NCBI GenBank assembly: GCA_002438405.1
Contig: DJOE01000017.1
Coordinates: 1 to 64,000, forward strand
From: Cyanobacteria bacterium UBA6446
GTDB lineage: Bacteria; Cyanobacteriota; Vampirovibrionia; Gastranaerophilales; Gastranaerophilaceae
Length of the DNA: 64,000 nucleotides
Direction: 5' to 3'
Shown: positions 42,126-50,415 of the stretch, in pieces
Layout: each line of letters starts with the position of its first letter
Numbering within the stretch: the stretch's first letter is position 1
Notes under the pieces: generated by a model
Seen by the model: only the letters and a program-made list of their open reading frames with translations
What the model was told of the DNA's origin: nothing
Databases searched by the model: none
Made by a program: the position numbers and the translations under genes

Positions 42126-42995
42126 TTATTTTTTGTATTTATCAAGTAAGTTTGTATTAGTATTTTCTTTTGTTTCTTCAACAGCAGGTGCTTCTTGTGG
42201 TTGAGAACCCTTCATTGTTGGAGTTGAATTGTTGTTTGTTTTTTCTGTTTCTGGTTTATTTGTTGTTCCTTTTTTCTCAGACATTTGTGCCATTTTCTTT
42301 TCAACTTTGCCCGCAAGAGGAGTTGCAATGAATGGAACTAACATACGTTTACCAACGATAGTTGCTGCGATTAGTGATGTGAAACCACCGAATGCATCTT
42401 TTACTTTGCCTCTGAAATCGTTGAAGTCTTGAGAATATTTGATGTCATCTAAGTGTTCATGGCCAGGTTTTGTTTTGATAATTGATTGATATAATTTCTT
42501 AACAGGTCTGTTGAACATTTTTCCGAATACTTTATCAAACATTTTTGTTTGACAAACTTTATTTGATACTGTGAAGAACATCAAGATTTGGAAACCAATC
42601 ATTAATAAACCGTTTGTCAAATCTAATGCTGCAACGAATTTACGTTTGTCGTCCGGAATGTCTTTGTTATTCATACTTTGAGTTACGTATAAGTAGCAAC
42701 CTAAACCGTCTTTTGCAACGATTGATGCAACACCTAAACCATCAATGTATTTTCTGTTATTATTTTTTACGTGAACACCGGCTTTTTTTACGAATACTCT
42801 TTCATTAAACCATCTTTGAGCTTTCATAAGCGGAACTAAAACTGCCGGAATTTCGTTAGCTTTTGGAATTGAGTTGCTTACTGATGATGCAGCGCTTGCG
42901 CCTACTCCTGCTGAGGCAACCTTTTCTGAGATCGGTGCCATAAGTTTTCTTGTTGAAGGTTCTATGCTTTGTCCAATTCTATTGATATTTAACAT
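42126..42995 (-). CDS. Membrane protein B of a coupled pair, unknown
   Basis: 289 aa, not recognised. Hydrophobic stretches lie at about residues 120-150 (GLLMIGFQILMFFTVSN) and 208-235 (FTSLIAATIVGKRMLVPFI), and an Asn/Thr/Lys-rich disordered tail covers about 240-289. GGAGG precedes the ATG, which overlaps the stop of the upstream gene in a TAATG junction. Layout parallels the upstream partner: membrane part, soluble part, C-terminal membrane part. No signal peptide is obvious. Confidence 0.65.
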   Translation of the reverse strand: MLNINRIGQSIEPSTRKLMAPISEKVASAGVGASAASSVSNSIPKANEIPAVLVPLMKAQRWFNERVFVKKAGVHVKNNNRKYIDGLGVASIVAKDGLGCYLYVTQSMNNKDIPDDKRKFVAALDLTNGLLMIGFQILMFFTVSNKVCQTKMFDKVFGKMFNRPVKKLYQSIIKTKPGHEHLDDIKYSQDFNDFRGKVKDAFGGFTSLIAATIVGKRMLVPFIATPLAGKVEKKMAQMSEKKGTTNKPETEKTNNNSTPTMKGSQPQEAPAVEETKENTNTNLLDKYKK

Positions 42996-44605
42996 TATTT
43001 AACCTCCATTTTCTTTTCATCTTCAGCAGGTTTAGCCTCTTTTTTGTTTGACAAGTTAGGGAATGCTAAATCCATAAACCAAGGATAAATTTTGTTCAAC
43101 ATCCAACAAGTTAGAGGAAGGATTGCAAGTGAAACGAACAAGCCTGTCCAACGTTGTGATGCATCAATGTTAGCTTTTTGGTTTTTAGCTAATTGTTTTC
43201 TTACTGAACCTGCTAAAGAACCGATTTTTTGTTTCATTCTTGATGCTAAGCTTTCTTTGTATTCAGGGTGTTCAAGAATTTCTTCACCTGTGATACCTTG
43301 AGCTTTAAGTTTTTCTTCTACTGCTTTTGTTGAAGCTTTAATTTTTTCATTTATAATTTCTTGTGCTTGAGAAATTGAAATTTCTGAATTTAATAATTTT
43401 GTTTTTAATTCTGATAATGTTGAAATTACACTGTCGATTGCATTTGTTCTTCTTGCAATTTTCTTATTGATGTAATCAACAATTTCGCTAGTTGATTTTT
43501 TAGCTGAAACTGTATTCAACTCACCTAACATATCGTCAACTTTGTATTTCATAATGCGAATTGTTTCCGGTTCGTTGCCGATATTTCTGCTTTTCAATTC
43601 TTTAACGATTTTGATAAGTTCAGCATTTGTTTCTTTTTTAGATGGATCAGCTTTTGCTTCTGTCTTTAATTCTTTGATGATTGCTTTGAATTCTTTATTC
43701 AATTCTGTGTGAATTGATTTAACTTTATCTGTTGAAAAATCAGCTTCTGTATATTCATTGTTGATTTTGTTGCTGATTCTTTCTAAGACTTTTCTTGACT
43801 CTTCTGTATGAGTGTTATAGAACAAAGCTCTTTCTGTTTTCTTAGGAGCTTTAACTGTTGTTGCTTCTAATTTTTGAGCTTCTTCTGATTTGATAATTGA
43901 ATCGATTGTATCTCCAACAAGTTGTTTGAAATCACTTTCAGACATTGGATCTTTTTCAATAACTGTTTTCCAACCTTTTCTAGTTGTTTTATCAAAAACA
44001 ATTTCATTATTTAAAATCATTTTTTCTAAAGTTTTTTCTTTTTGTTTTTGAATTGCATCAACTTCGGCTTTTAATTCTTCTTTAGTATATTTTTTATTTG
44101 GATTTTGTTCTTTAATAAGTTTTTCAATGTATTTATTTGATGGAGCTAGGGTTTTATTGTAATTTTGTCCAGAAAATCCAATATCAGACATCCATCTGAT
44201 TAAGTCGTTGAATGGTTTAACAATCGCACATTGAGTTGCAACAGCTAAAACTGCAGAAACCGGTTGTCTCCAAGCGGTGTATGTTCTTGTATTTTCATCA
44301 GTGTCTGACATTGGGTTGAATTTGATGAATAATGGTGCGACAAAACCTGTACCAACAGCATTAATCATTTGGTTTTGGATTTCTCCCATATTTTCGTGGG
44401 CTTTAAGCATTATTCTGATTTTTCCAGGAAATAGCTTAAATAATATATCACTTACCTTTTCGGTTGCGACAGATTGTGCGCCGGTAAAAGATGTTGTATC
44501 TTTTATTTCTCCCAAGTAAACTCTGTTTCTTGCAACTTGACCAGCAAATGCATTCTTGGAAGTTGGGGCTGCATCAAAATTGTTTCTAATCTTTTCAATA
44601 CCCAT
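42995..44605 (-). CDS. Membrane protein A of a coupled pair with long coiled-coil insert, unknown
   Basis: 536 aa, not recognised. The ATG at 44605 (AATAGG upstream) is preferred over a GTG three codons earlier. The N-terminal part has hydrophobic segments at about 85-140 (TGFVAPLFIKF, PVSAVLAVATQCAIVK). Residues about 165-450 are Lys/Glu-rich and strongly helical, probably coiled coil. A transmembrane helix near 490-510 (TGLFVSLAILPLTCWML) and a charged tail follow. It looks like an enlarged relative of the downstream gene with a helical spacer inserted between two membrane parts. Confidence 0.65.
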   Translation of the reverse strand: MGIEKIRNNFDAAPTSKNAFAGQVARNRVYLGEIKDTTSFTGAQSVATEKVSDILFKLFPGKIRIMLKAHENMGEIQNQMINAVGTGFVAPLFIKFNPMSDTDENTRTYTAWRQPVSAVLAVATQCAIVKPFNDLIRWMSDIGFSGQNYNKTLAPSNKYIEKLIKEQNPNKKYTKEELKAEVDAIQKQKEKTLEKMILNNEIVFDKTTRKGWKTVIEKDPMSESDFKQLVGDTIDSIIKSEEAQKLEATTVKAPKKTERALFYNTHTEESRKVLERISNKINNEYTEADFSTDKVKSIHTELNKEFKAIIKELKTEAKADPSKKETNAELIKIVKELKSRNIGNEPETIRIMKYKVDDMLGELNTVSAKKSTSEIVDYINKKIARRTNAIDSVISTLSELKTKLLNSEISISQAQEIINEKIKASTKAVEEKLKAQGITGEEILEHPEYKESLASRMKQKIGSLAGSVRKQLAKNQKANIDASQRWTGLFVSLAILPLTCWMLNKIYPWFMDLAFPNLSNKKEAKPAEDEKKMEVK

Positions 44606-44763
44606 GTTGTACACCTATTAAGTCCTTCTATTTATATAGAGTCCAAAACATGAAAAAAATTGCTAAAAATTTTTTAAATATGAATAAATGTTAACATTCT
44701 TAATCACGTTTATCCTCGGAGCAGAATCCTTTTTGTTTCTTTTTCTCATATCCCTCTACCCCA

Positions 44764-44795
44764 AAAAATGCCTCTGCGAGGACAGAAGCATTTTT
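44764..44795 (-). terminator. Terminator of the anchored thioredoxin gene
   Basis: AAAAATGC and CTG pair with CAG and GCATTTTT; on the minus strand the stem is followed by a T-run. It lies 48 nt beyond the stop of the gene at 44843. The spacer 44606-44842 contains nothing else convincing. Confidence 0.75.
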
Positions 44796-44842
44796 ATTAT
44801 ACAAAACACATATTGAAATTAAAAGTAATATGTAACGAATTA

Positions 44843-45427
44843 TTAATGTTTCTTATCAAGAAGTTTTCTGATTCTTAGGAATCTGTCTAATTCGCCTCTC
44901 AATTGTTTCATATCACCAAAAATTGCATTAGATAATAACACTCGGTTATCATATTTAGGGTCAATTAAATAAACTGTTGGAAATCCTGTGATGCCAATTT
45001 CTTTTACAAGTTTTTCATATTTTGGGTCTTCAACATTTACTTTAGAGAAGTTGTAATCATCTTTGTAAATTTTAGATAATGTTTGATATGTTGGCATAAA
45101 TCTTATACAATAGTGACACCAATCAGCATAGAACAAAACCATAGTTGGTTTTTTAGCTTTCATTGCTCTTTCATAAGGAATACCAATGTTGTATTCAGAT
45201 GGTTTTTTAGTTGGTTCTGCATTTTGTTTTGCTGCGTTTTCTTGAGTTGGAGCGCCACTTAAATCTGGTGAACCTGCTTCATCTTGTTGTGAAATTTCAG
45301 ATTTAGCCTTTTGAATTTGCGCATATTCAAATCCGCAAACTGAACAAATTACAATTGCAAATAAGATAGCTGCAATAATTGCTACGTTTTTCTTATTAAT
45401 ATTTTGAAGTCTTTCTTTAATGCTCAT
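44843..45427 (-). CDS. Membrane-anchored thioredoxin-like protein
   Basis: 194 aa. The ATG at 45427 follows AAAGGAG; a longer frame to 45502 is rejected. One N-terminal transmembrane helix (about 16-35) is followed by a Gln/Ala/Pro linker and a thioredoxin fold with active site FYADWCHYCIRF (C-x-x-C) and the cis-Pro in GITGFPTVYLID. It should act in the periplasm in disulfide exchange or protein folding. The Cys-loop prepilins in this genome are plausible clients, which is inference. Confidence 0.85.
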   Translation of the reverse strand: MSIKERLQNINKKNVAIIAAILFAIVICSVCGFEYAQIQKAKSEISQQDEAGSPDLSGAPTQENAAKQNAEPTKKPSEYNIGIPYERAMKAKKPTMVLFYADWCHYCIRFMPTYQTLSKIYKDDYNFSKVNVEDPKYEKLVKEIGITGFPTVYLIDPKYDNRVLLSNAIFGDMKQLRGELDRFLRIRKLLDKKH

Positions 45428-45541
45428 TCTTTTCTCTCCTTTTATGACTTTCATTATATTACGAAAATCCTTATGTAGTGGGTTTTTTACATAATTTAAC
45501 AAAATCTTTTCTTAACAATCATTAACATGATGTAACTGAAA

Positions 45542-45579
45542 GTATATAAATGGGTATATACTAAGTATATACTAAACTA
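45542..45579. repeat. Iterated GTATATACTAA motif upstream of the sigma factor gene
   Basis: GTATATACTAA occurs twice in direct tandem (45554-45564 and 45565-45575), preceded by a degenerate copy at 45542-45549. Each contains the palindrome GTATATAC. Located about 80-120 nt before the sigma gene, it could be an operator array or overlap the promoter. Confidence 0.6.
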
Positions 45580-45601
45580 AAATCTCGTGTTACTTTACCC
45601 C

Positions 45602-45625
45602 GTGGAGTTTGCCAGATTGCTCCAC
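45602..45625 (+). promoter_or_regulatory. 5' UTR hairpin before the sigma factor gene
   Basis: GTGGAG pairs with CTCCAC around a 12-nt loop that has an inner GC/GC pair. No T-run follows. It lies 20 nt before the AAGGAG ribosome binding site. Confidence 0.45.
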
Positions 45626-45659
45626 AAAATTTCCGTTGCAAACAGAAGGAGTTTAATTT

Positions 45660-46568
45660 ATGAGAAGTGAAGAGCCGGTTGAAATGAAAATTGAAACACA
45701 AAGTTCAAACCCAGCAAAAGGACAAGTTATCGAAGCACCAAAGGACACAGTACTTACATCTTACCTAAGAGAAATTGCAGATTATCCGCAATTGAATGCC
45801 GAAGAAGAAAAAGCATTAGCTATCAGGATTGAAAATGGTGATTCTGATGCTAAAAGAGAATTGATTCAAGCAAATTTAAAACTAGTCGTAACAATTGCAA
45901 GAAAAGCAATTCACATGTCTGCACTTCCTATGATTGACCTAATTCAAGAGGGAAATTTAGGCTTGATGATTGCTGCAGAAAAATTTAACTACAAACTCGG
46001 TTACAGATTTTCAACTTATGCAGGTTGGTGGATTAAACAATCAATGTTTAAAGCTATTTCAGAACAATCACACTGCATGAAAATTCCTGTTTATATTCAA
46101 GAAACATTGTCTAAATATTCTAAAGTTAAATATCAAATGGAACAATCTACAAATTCCCAAGTTAAAACAGAAGATGTTGCAAAGAAGATGAATATTTCAC
46201 CAGATAAAATCGAAATGTTTTTATCAGCATATACAAAGACAATTTCAATTGAAAACGGATTGGAACGAAATGATGGCAAAGAACTCAATGTTGCAGATAT
46301 TTTGGCAGATGAAAAAACATTGATTAGCGAAAATGTAGAGTACGAATCTTTGAAAAATGATATTCAAAATGTCATTTCTACATTAAAAGACCGAGAGCAA
46401 GAAGTTGTCAAAATGCGCTACGGGCTAGATGATAGCGAAAGATATACTCTTGAAGAAATCGGAAATATTTATGGTGTAACAAAAGAATGTATTCGTCAAA
46501 CAGAATTAAGAGCCTTGAAAAAAATGAAACTTTCAGGAGGTGCATTACTTTCTTGCTATATTTGTTAG
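45660..46568 (+). CDS. Sigma-70 family RNA polymerase sigma factor (group 2 type)
   Basis: 302 aa. Region 1.2 appears as SYLREIADYPQLNAEEEKAL, region 2 as DLIQEGNLGLMIAAEKF and YRFSTYAGWWIKQSM, and region 4 as LKDREQEVVKMRYGLDD with the helix-turn-helix LEEIGNIYGVTKECIRQTEL. It lacks the long region 1.1 of a primary RpoD, so it is probably an alternative or group 2 factor. Region 4.2 reads TKECIRQTE where most RpoD proteins have TRERIRQIE, which may alter -35 recognition. AAGGAG precedes the ATG. Confidence 0.9.
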   Translation: MRSEEPVEMKIETQSSNPAKGQVIEAPKDTVLTSYLREIADYPQLNAEEEKALAIRIENGDSDAKRELIQANLKLVVTIARKAIHMSALPMIDLIQEGNLGLMIAAEKFNYKLGYRFSTYAGWWIKQSMFKAISEQSHCMKIPVYIQETLSKYSKVKYQMEQSTNSQVKTEDVAKKMNISPDKIEMFLSAYTKTISIENGLERNDGKELNVADILADEKTLISENVEYESLKNDIQNVISTLKDREQEVVKMRYGLDDSERYTLEEIGNIYGVTKECIRQTELRALKKMKLSGGALLSCYIC

Positions 46569-46660
46569 CATGCCTAATAAGTTGAATATTTGTTGATATT
46601 TATTTTTTACTAATAAAAAATAATCTCTTAAAATTTCTCGTGTTTATTTATTCTATCCTA

Positions 46661-46690
46661 GCCGCAATTTGTACTAAATTGCGGCATCAC
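46661..46690. terminator. Bidirectional terminator between sigma factor and frameshifted prepilin
   Basis: GCCGCAATTT pairs perfectly with AAATTGCGGC around a 5-nt loop. A T-rich run follows on the plus side. It separates two convergent genes. Confidence 0.8.
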
Positions 46691-46696
46691 TTTATT

Positions 46697-47444
46697 TTAT
46701 GGTAGATTGTGTAGATAATATTTAGAACAACCGGCACCTCTGTCTGCTTTTTGACAAGTACCATCTCCAACTGTTGCAGTTGCTCCTTTAACGTTATCTG
46801 TTGCACCCCATAGAGGATTATATCCAATCGCTGGTCGAAGTGTATAATTATCAAAATCAAATAGTGCATAATATATCTTTACCAACTGTGTTCGGTTTGC
46901 TATATCCATTAACATCAACCAAAATTATTACAGAATCAAAACAGGCAACTCCACCGTTTAAAAAGGTTAAACAACTTGCTCCACCTCCCATTTTGCCCAT
47001 ATCGTTTCCCATTTTTTCCCCTGCTAAATCATAATAAGGATATGCAACAGGTGAGCAACCCTCTTCGACAAATTTATTTGAGTGGCAAACGGAACCAGTT
47101 TTCATATATTCTGAAAACTTTTTGGCAAGGGCATATTCAAATTCTGATTGTTTCCCATGAGCTTCATAAAAAGGTTGTTCTTCAGATTCTTGCATCATTT
47201 TTGCTGCTTGGTTTAGGGTTGAAAAAGCTTTTCTCCAAGCAATTACGTAACTTTTTTGCTGGTACTTAGTCATCAAATTTGGAATAGTCATCGCTGCAAC
47301 AATTCCGATAATACCAAGAGTAATTAAGGTTTCTGCAAGTGTAAAGGCCGCTTTCTTTGCAACCCTATCCCTCACCCTTTCCCTTAGAATAAGGGAAAGG
47401 GCACAATTTTTTAAGCCTATAAGTGTTTTAATGTTATTTTTCAT
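46697..47444 (-). pseudogene. Prepilin-like gene broken by a frameshift near its 3' end
   Basis: The frame from 47444 gives 195 aa with leader IKTLIGLKNCALS, cleavage A33/F34 before FTLAETLITLGIIGIVAA, a Cys loop (CHSNKFVEEGC) and DVNGYSKPNTVGKDI. It then ends prematurely as LCTI-stop. The neighbouring frame (46697-46918) continues with YYALFDFDNYTLRPAIGYN and CQKADRGAGC to a natural stop, and aligns with the paralogues right after GKDI. A change of one base in the AT run near 46873-46880 explains this. It could be a true mutation, a slippage-prone site or an assembly error. Promoter at 47498-47526. Confidence 0.75.
47375..47401. repeat. CCCTT-family perfect hairpin in the prepilin leader
   Basis: CCCTTTCCCTT, AGAAT and AAGGGAAAGGG form an 11-bp perfect stem. 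It encodes leader residues around LSLILRER on the minus strand. It shares the loop AGAAT with the copy at 50447-50473. Confidence 0.8.
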
Positions 47445-47497
47445 TTTTATACCTTTTTCTACGAAATTTGTTAAAATGTAGTCATTTGATGTATATT

Positions 47498-47526
47498 ATT
47501 ATGCTAGTTTTGCATATTTTTGTCAA
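47498..47526 (-). promoter_or_regulatory. Promoter of the frameshifted prepilin gene
   Basis: On the minus strand TTGACA (47521-47526), a 17-nt spacer and CATAAT (47498-47503) match the sigma-70 consensus well. The XRE gene starts divergently at 47592, so a repressor could easily block this promoter. Confidence 0.7.
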
Positions 47527-47591
47527 TATATCGTAATTTCAAATTGTTTTAAATCCTCTTTAAATAATCTAATCTTATCTTTGGAGGAGTT

Positions 47592-47909
47592 ATGAGCAAC
47601 ACAAAAAAATACTTAGGTTCAAGAATTCAAGAAATTAGAAAACGAAAAAATTTAAAACAGTCTGAATTGGCAGAACTTGTTGAAATTGACCCTAAACACA
47701 TGAGCAAAATTGAGTGCGGAAGATGTTTCCCGTCTTTTGAATTGTTGGACAAAATCGCTCAAAAACTGAATACTCCTGTTTCAGAATTTTTAGAAACTGA
47801 ACATTTGCAAGATAAAACGGTTTTGTTAGGGCAAATTGTGGATAAATTAAATAATGCGTCTGATGAAAAACTTCATGTTGTCTATAAGATTTTAAAAGAA
47901 ATTATTTAA
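47592..47909 (+). CDS. XRE-family transcriptional regulator, 105 aa
   Basis: N-terminal helix-turn-helix of the Cro/CI type (LGSRIQEIRKRKNLKQSELA, then DPKHMSKIECG) and a short C-terminal helical tail (LLGQIVDKLNN). GGAGGAG precedes the ATG. It is divergent from the frameshifted prepilin gene and closely resembles, in length and layout, the 105-aa regulator at 49858. Probably a local regulator of the prepilin or of itself; its operator is not identified. Confidence 0.85.
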   Translation: MSNTKKYLGSRIQEIRKRKNLKQSELAELVEIDPKHMSKIECGRCFPSFELLDKIAQKLNTPVSEFLETEHLQDKTVLLGQIVDKLNNASDEKLHVVYKILKEII

Positions 47910-47951
47910 TAGTTTCTGTTATTTAATTTTCGTTTATTATATATTTAGTTC

Positions 47952-48467
47952 ATGGACGATAAAGATTCTTTGAGAATAAAAGCTAAAACTATTCGTAAAT
48001 CTTTAGATATGGCTAGTGTTTCAACGCATTTAGTTGAGAAACTTCGACAAAATTCTTTGTATCAAAAAGCAAAACTGGTTATGATTTTTTATCCTACAAC
48101 GTTTGAAGTTAATCTTTTGGGCTTGCTTTCAGATAATAAAAATTTTTATTTGCCAAGAGTTCAAGGACAAGATTTGCTTGTATGTCCATATAATAAAAAT
48201 ATAAAGTTAGAAGAATCTTCTTTTCATATAATGGAACCGATTTCAGAACCTGTAAATCCAAAGTTGTTGGATTTGGTTGTTGTTCCTGCTTTGATGGCTG
48301 ATAAGAATGGTTATCGATTGGGATATGGTGGTGGATTTTATGATAGATTTTTGAAATCTTTTAAGGGTGATTTCAAGTCAATTGTTGCGATTCCAAAAGA
48401 GTTATTCGTTGAAAAACTTCCGGTTGATAGTTTTGATATCCCAGTTGATGTAGTATTACAGGCATGA
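47952..48467 (+). CDS. 5-formyltetrahydrofolate cyclo-ligase
   Basis: 171 aa; converts 5-formyl-THF to 5,10-methenyl-THF with ATP. The conserved C-terminal block GYRLGYGGGFYDRFL and the PRVQGQDL region define the family. A -10-like TATATT (47940-47945) ends 6 nt before the ATG, so the transcript may be leaderless. It follows the XRE gene by 42 nt but seems to have its own promoter. Confidence 0.9.
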   Translation: MDDKDSLRIKAKTIRKSLDMASVSTHLVEKLRQNSLYQKAKLVMIFYPTTFEVNLLGLLSDNKNFYLPRVQGQDLLVCPYNKNIKLEESSFHIMEPISEPVNPKLLDLVVVPALMADKNGYRLGYGGGFYDRFLKSFKGDFKSIVAIPKELFVEKLPVDSFDIPVDVVLQA

Positions 48468-48494
48468 AAAAAGGGACTTGAAGTCAAGTCCCTT
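48466..48494 (-). terminator. Terminator between the cyclo-ligase and the coiled-coil gene
   Basis: AAGGGACTTG pairs with CAAGTCCCTT around AAGT. The T-run is on the minus-strand side, so it serves mainly the gene at 48540-49061, and its outer A-run abuts the end of the cyclo-ligase gene. Confidence 0.8.
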
Positions 48495-48539
48495 AATAAA
48501 TAGGGTTAGTTTATATTCTAGGGTTAAGTTAAATTACAT

Positions 48540-49061
48540 TTATGCTACGTATTTCGGAGCCATATCTTTGATGCCCTGATCACGTGCTTCCTTAGCAGAT
48601 TTAAGTTCTTGGTTAACCTCTGCCAATTGAGTTTCTAATTTTTCTTTTTCTTGAGCTATTCTTTGCTCTTCCATATTCAAGTTTCTGGCTTCAATTTGAG
48701 CAGCCCTATCCCTACCTTGCATATACAACATTTTCATCATGTAATTTTGCATCATTTGTTGTTGTTGAGGATTTTGCTGTTGTGCCATTTGTTGTTGGTA
48801 CATTTGTTGCATCAACGGTAAATTTTGTTGCATATATTGCATTGAACTGTTGTGCGCAAATGACAAGTAATTCATTGTTCTGCCCATCATTGAACCCGGA
48901 GAATTTAACAAATCACCGATTGAAACACTTCCGTTTCCAACTGTGGCTGCATACTGTTGCATGTCTCTTAATTTCTTTGTAAGCTTTGTCAAACGATACT
49001 CGATATTACTCTTTTGGTAAATGAGATCGTGAACTCGAGCGGTGAAAATCAGAATGCCCAT
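48540..49061 (-). CDS. Gln/Met-rich coiled-coil protein, unknown
   Basis: 173 aa, no signal peptide. The N-terminal part is helical (YRLTKLTKKLRDMQQYAA). The middle is very rich in Q and M (QQMYQQQMAQQQNPQQQQ). The C-terminal third is a strong heptad coiled coil (RIAQEKEKLETQLAEVNQEL). AAGGTAGGG precedes the ATG at a distance. No family is recognised; a structural or scaffold role is likely from composition alone. Confidence 0.6.
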   Translation of the reverse strand: MGILIFTARVHDLIYQKSNIEYRLTKLTKKLRDMQQYAATVGNGSVSIGDLLNSPGSMMGRTMNYLSFAHNSSMQYMQQNLPLMQQMYQQQMAQQQNPQQQQMMQNYMMKMLYMQGRDRAAQIEARNLNMEEQRIAQEKEKLETQLAEVNQELKSAKEARDQGIKDMAPKYVA

Positions 49062-49121
49062 AGTCTTAACCCTACCTTTTTAACCTTTTTAACTAACCTT
49101 TAATTTAACCTACATTTATAT

Positions 49122-49155
49122 AAAAACATGCAATCCCAAGTAATTGCATGTTTTT
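49122..49155. terminator. Bidirectional terminator after clpP
   Basis: AAAAACATGCAAT pairs with ATTGCATGTTTTT around an 8-nt loop. It ends clpP on the minus strand, and the T-run on either side allows termination in both directions. Confidence 0.85.
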
Positions 49156-49184
49156 AGCCGTTTATTAAGTTTTGTTAACGAAGG

Positions 49185-49799
49185 TTATTTTGAACTTCTT
49201 TCAATAACCTTATCAATAAGTCCGTATTCCATAGCTTCTTTTGCAGAAAGGTAGTGGTCACGTTCGCAGTCTTCTTTAACTTTTTCGATAGGTTGGCCGG
49301 AATTTTCTGCCATAATTCCGATTAACATATCTTTCATTCTAAGAATTTCTTTAGCTTCAAGTTCAATATCTGTAGCTTGACCTTGCGCTCCACCTAGTGG
49401 TTGGTGAATCATAATTCTTGCACTTGGTAAAGCCATTCTTTTACCTTTTGTACCTGCAGAAAGTAGGAATGCGCCCATTGAAGCAGCTTCACCTAAACAA
49501 ATTGTAGATACATCTGATTTGATAAGTTTCATTGTATCGTAAATAGCCATACCTGCAGTGATTACACCCCCAGGGCTATTAATATATAGCATAATATCTT
49601 TTTCAGAATTTTCACTGTCTAATAGTAGAAGTTGCGCAACGATAGAATTTGCAACTTCATCATCAATTTCTGTTCCTAAAAAGATAATTCTTTCTCTCAA
49701 TAATCTTGAAAAAATATCGAAAGAGCGTTCTCCACGAGAAGAAGCTTCAATAACAGTAGGAACATAGCCCATTATTTTCATATAAGTTTCTTGATCCAT
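49185..49799 (-). CDS. clpP: ATP-dependent Clp protease proteolytic subunit
   Basis: Serine protease that forms the degradation chamber with ClpX or ClpA/C. 204 aa. Catalytic Ser in GEAASMGAFLL, His in MIHQPLGGAQGQATD and Asp near the SAKEAMEYGLID region follow the normal spacing; INSPGGVITAGMAIYDTM is conserved. GGAGAG precedes the ATG and TATAAT (minus sense) lies at 49820-49825. clpX is not adjacent. Confidence 0.96.
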   Translation of the reverse strand: MDQETYMKIMGYVPTVIEASSRGERSFDIFSRLLRERIIFLGTEIDDEVANSIVAQLLLLDSENSEKDIMLYINSPGGVITAGMAIYDTMKLIKSDVSTICLGEAASMGAFLLSAGTKGKRMALPSARIMIHQPLGGAQGQATDIELEAKEILRMKDMLIGIMAENSGQPIEKVKEDCERDHYLSAKEAMEYGLIDKVIERSSK

Positions 49800-49857
49800 T
49801 TGGCTCTCCTTTTTTATAGATTATACTACAAAATTTTTTTATCGGAATAGTATAGAT

Positions 49858-50175
49858 TTATGATGTTATGGCTTTGGTGATTTTGTAAATTTCTTGAATT
49901 TTATCTGGATTTTTTTCAAGCATTTGAACAATTTCATCAAGTAGATTTTCTTTTTTGTCCAAGTGATTGAATGAGAATATTTCGTTTGGTTGAACATTTA
50001 GAGCTGTAGCCAATTTTTCAAGTGTTTCAGAGGTGAAAAAATTTTCACCCATTTCAATATAACTAAGTGCATTTTGACTAATATCGAGCATTTCGGCAAG
50101 TTTTTCTTGCGAAAGATGTTTAGCTTTTCTCAGTTCTTTAATTCTCAGACCGATTAATTGTTTAATGTTCATCAT
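49858..50175 (-). CDS. XRE-family transcriptional regulator, 105 aa
   Basis: Helix-turn-helix LGLRIKELRKAKHLSQEKLA is visible once the start is set to 50175 (or 50172), after AAAAAGG; a longer frame to 50262 is unsupported. The C-terminal helix (LLDEIVQMLEKNPDK) matches the regulator at 47592, which has the same 105-aa length. It is divergent from the prepilin at 50416, the same arrangement as the other XRE/prepilin pair. The spacer contains several TGATAA-like words that might be operators. Confidence 0.82.
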   Translation of the reverse strand: MMNIKQLIGLRIKELRKAKHLSQEKLAEMLDISQNALSYIEMGENFFTSETLEKLATALNVQPNEIFSFNHLDKKENLLDEIVQMLEKNPDKIQEIYKITKAITS

Positions 50176-50415
50176 AAATACCTTTTTACCAATTTTAAAG
50201 GGAATGACGTTTCTTTTAAACAAATTTAAAATTATAAAACATTGATTAATATCATTAAACATGATAAGTTAGAATTGATAATGATAATTATGCGAAAAAT
50301 ATCATTTATAAATTGTGAAAGGACTAAGATGTTGAAAAAGTTAGAGATGTATATAGATAAGTTGATAAAACGAGTTCAGAGTGATAATAGAACAAATAAA
50401 GAAAAGAACAATAAC

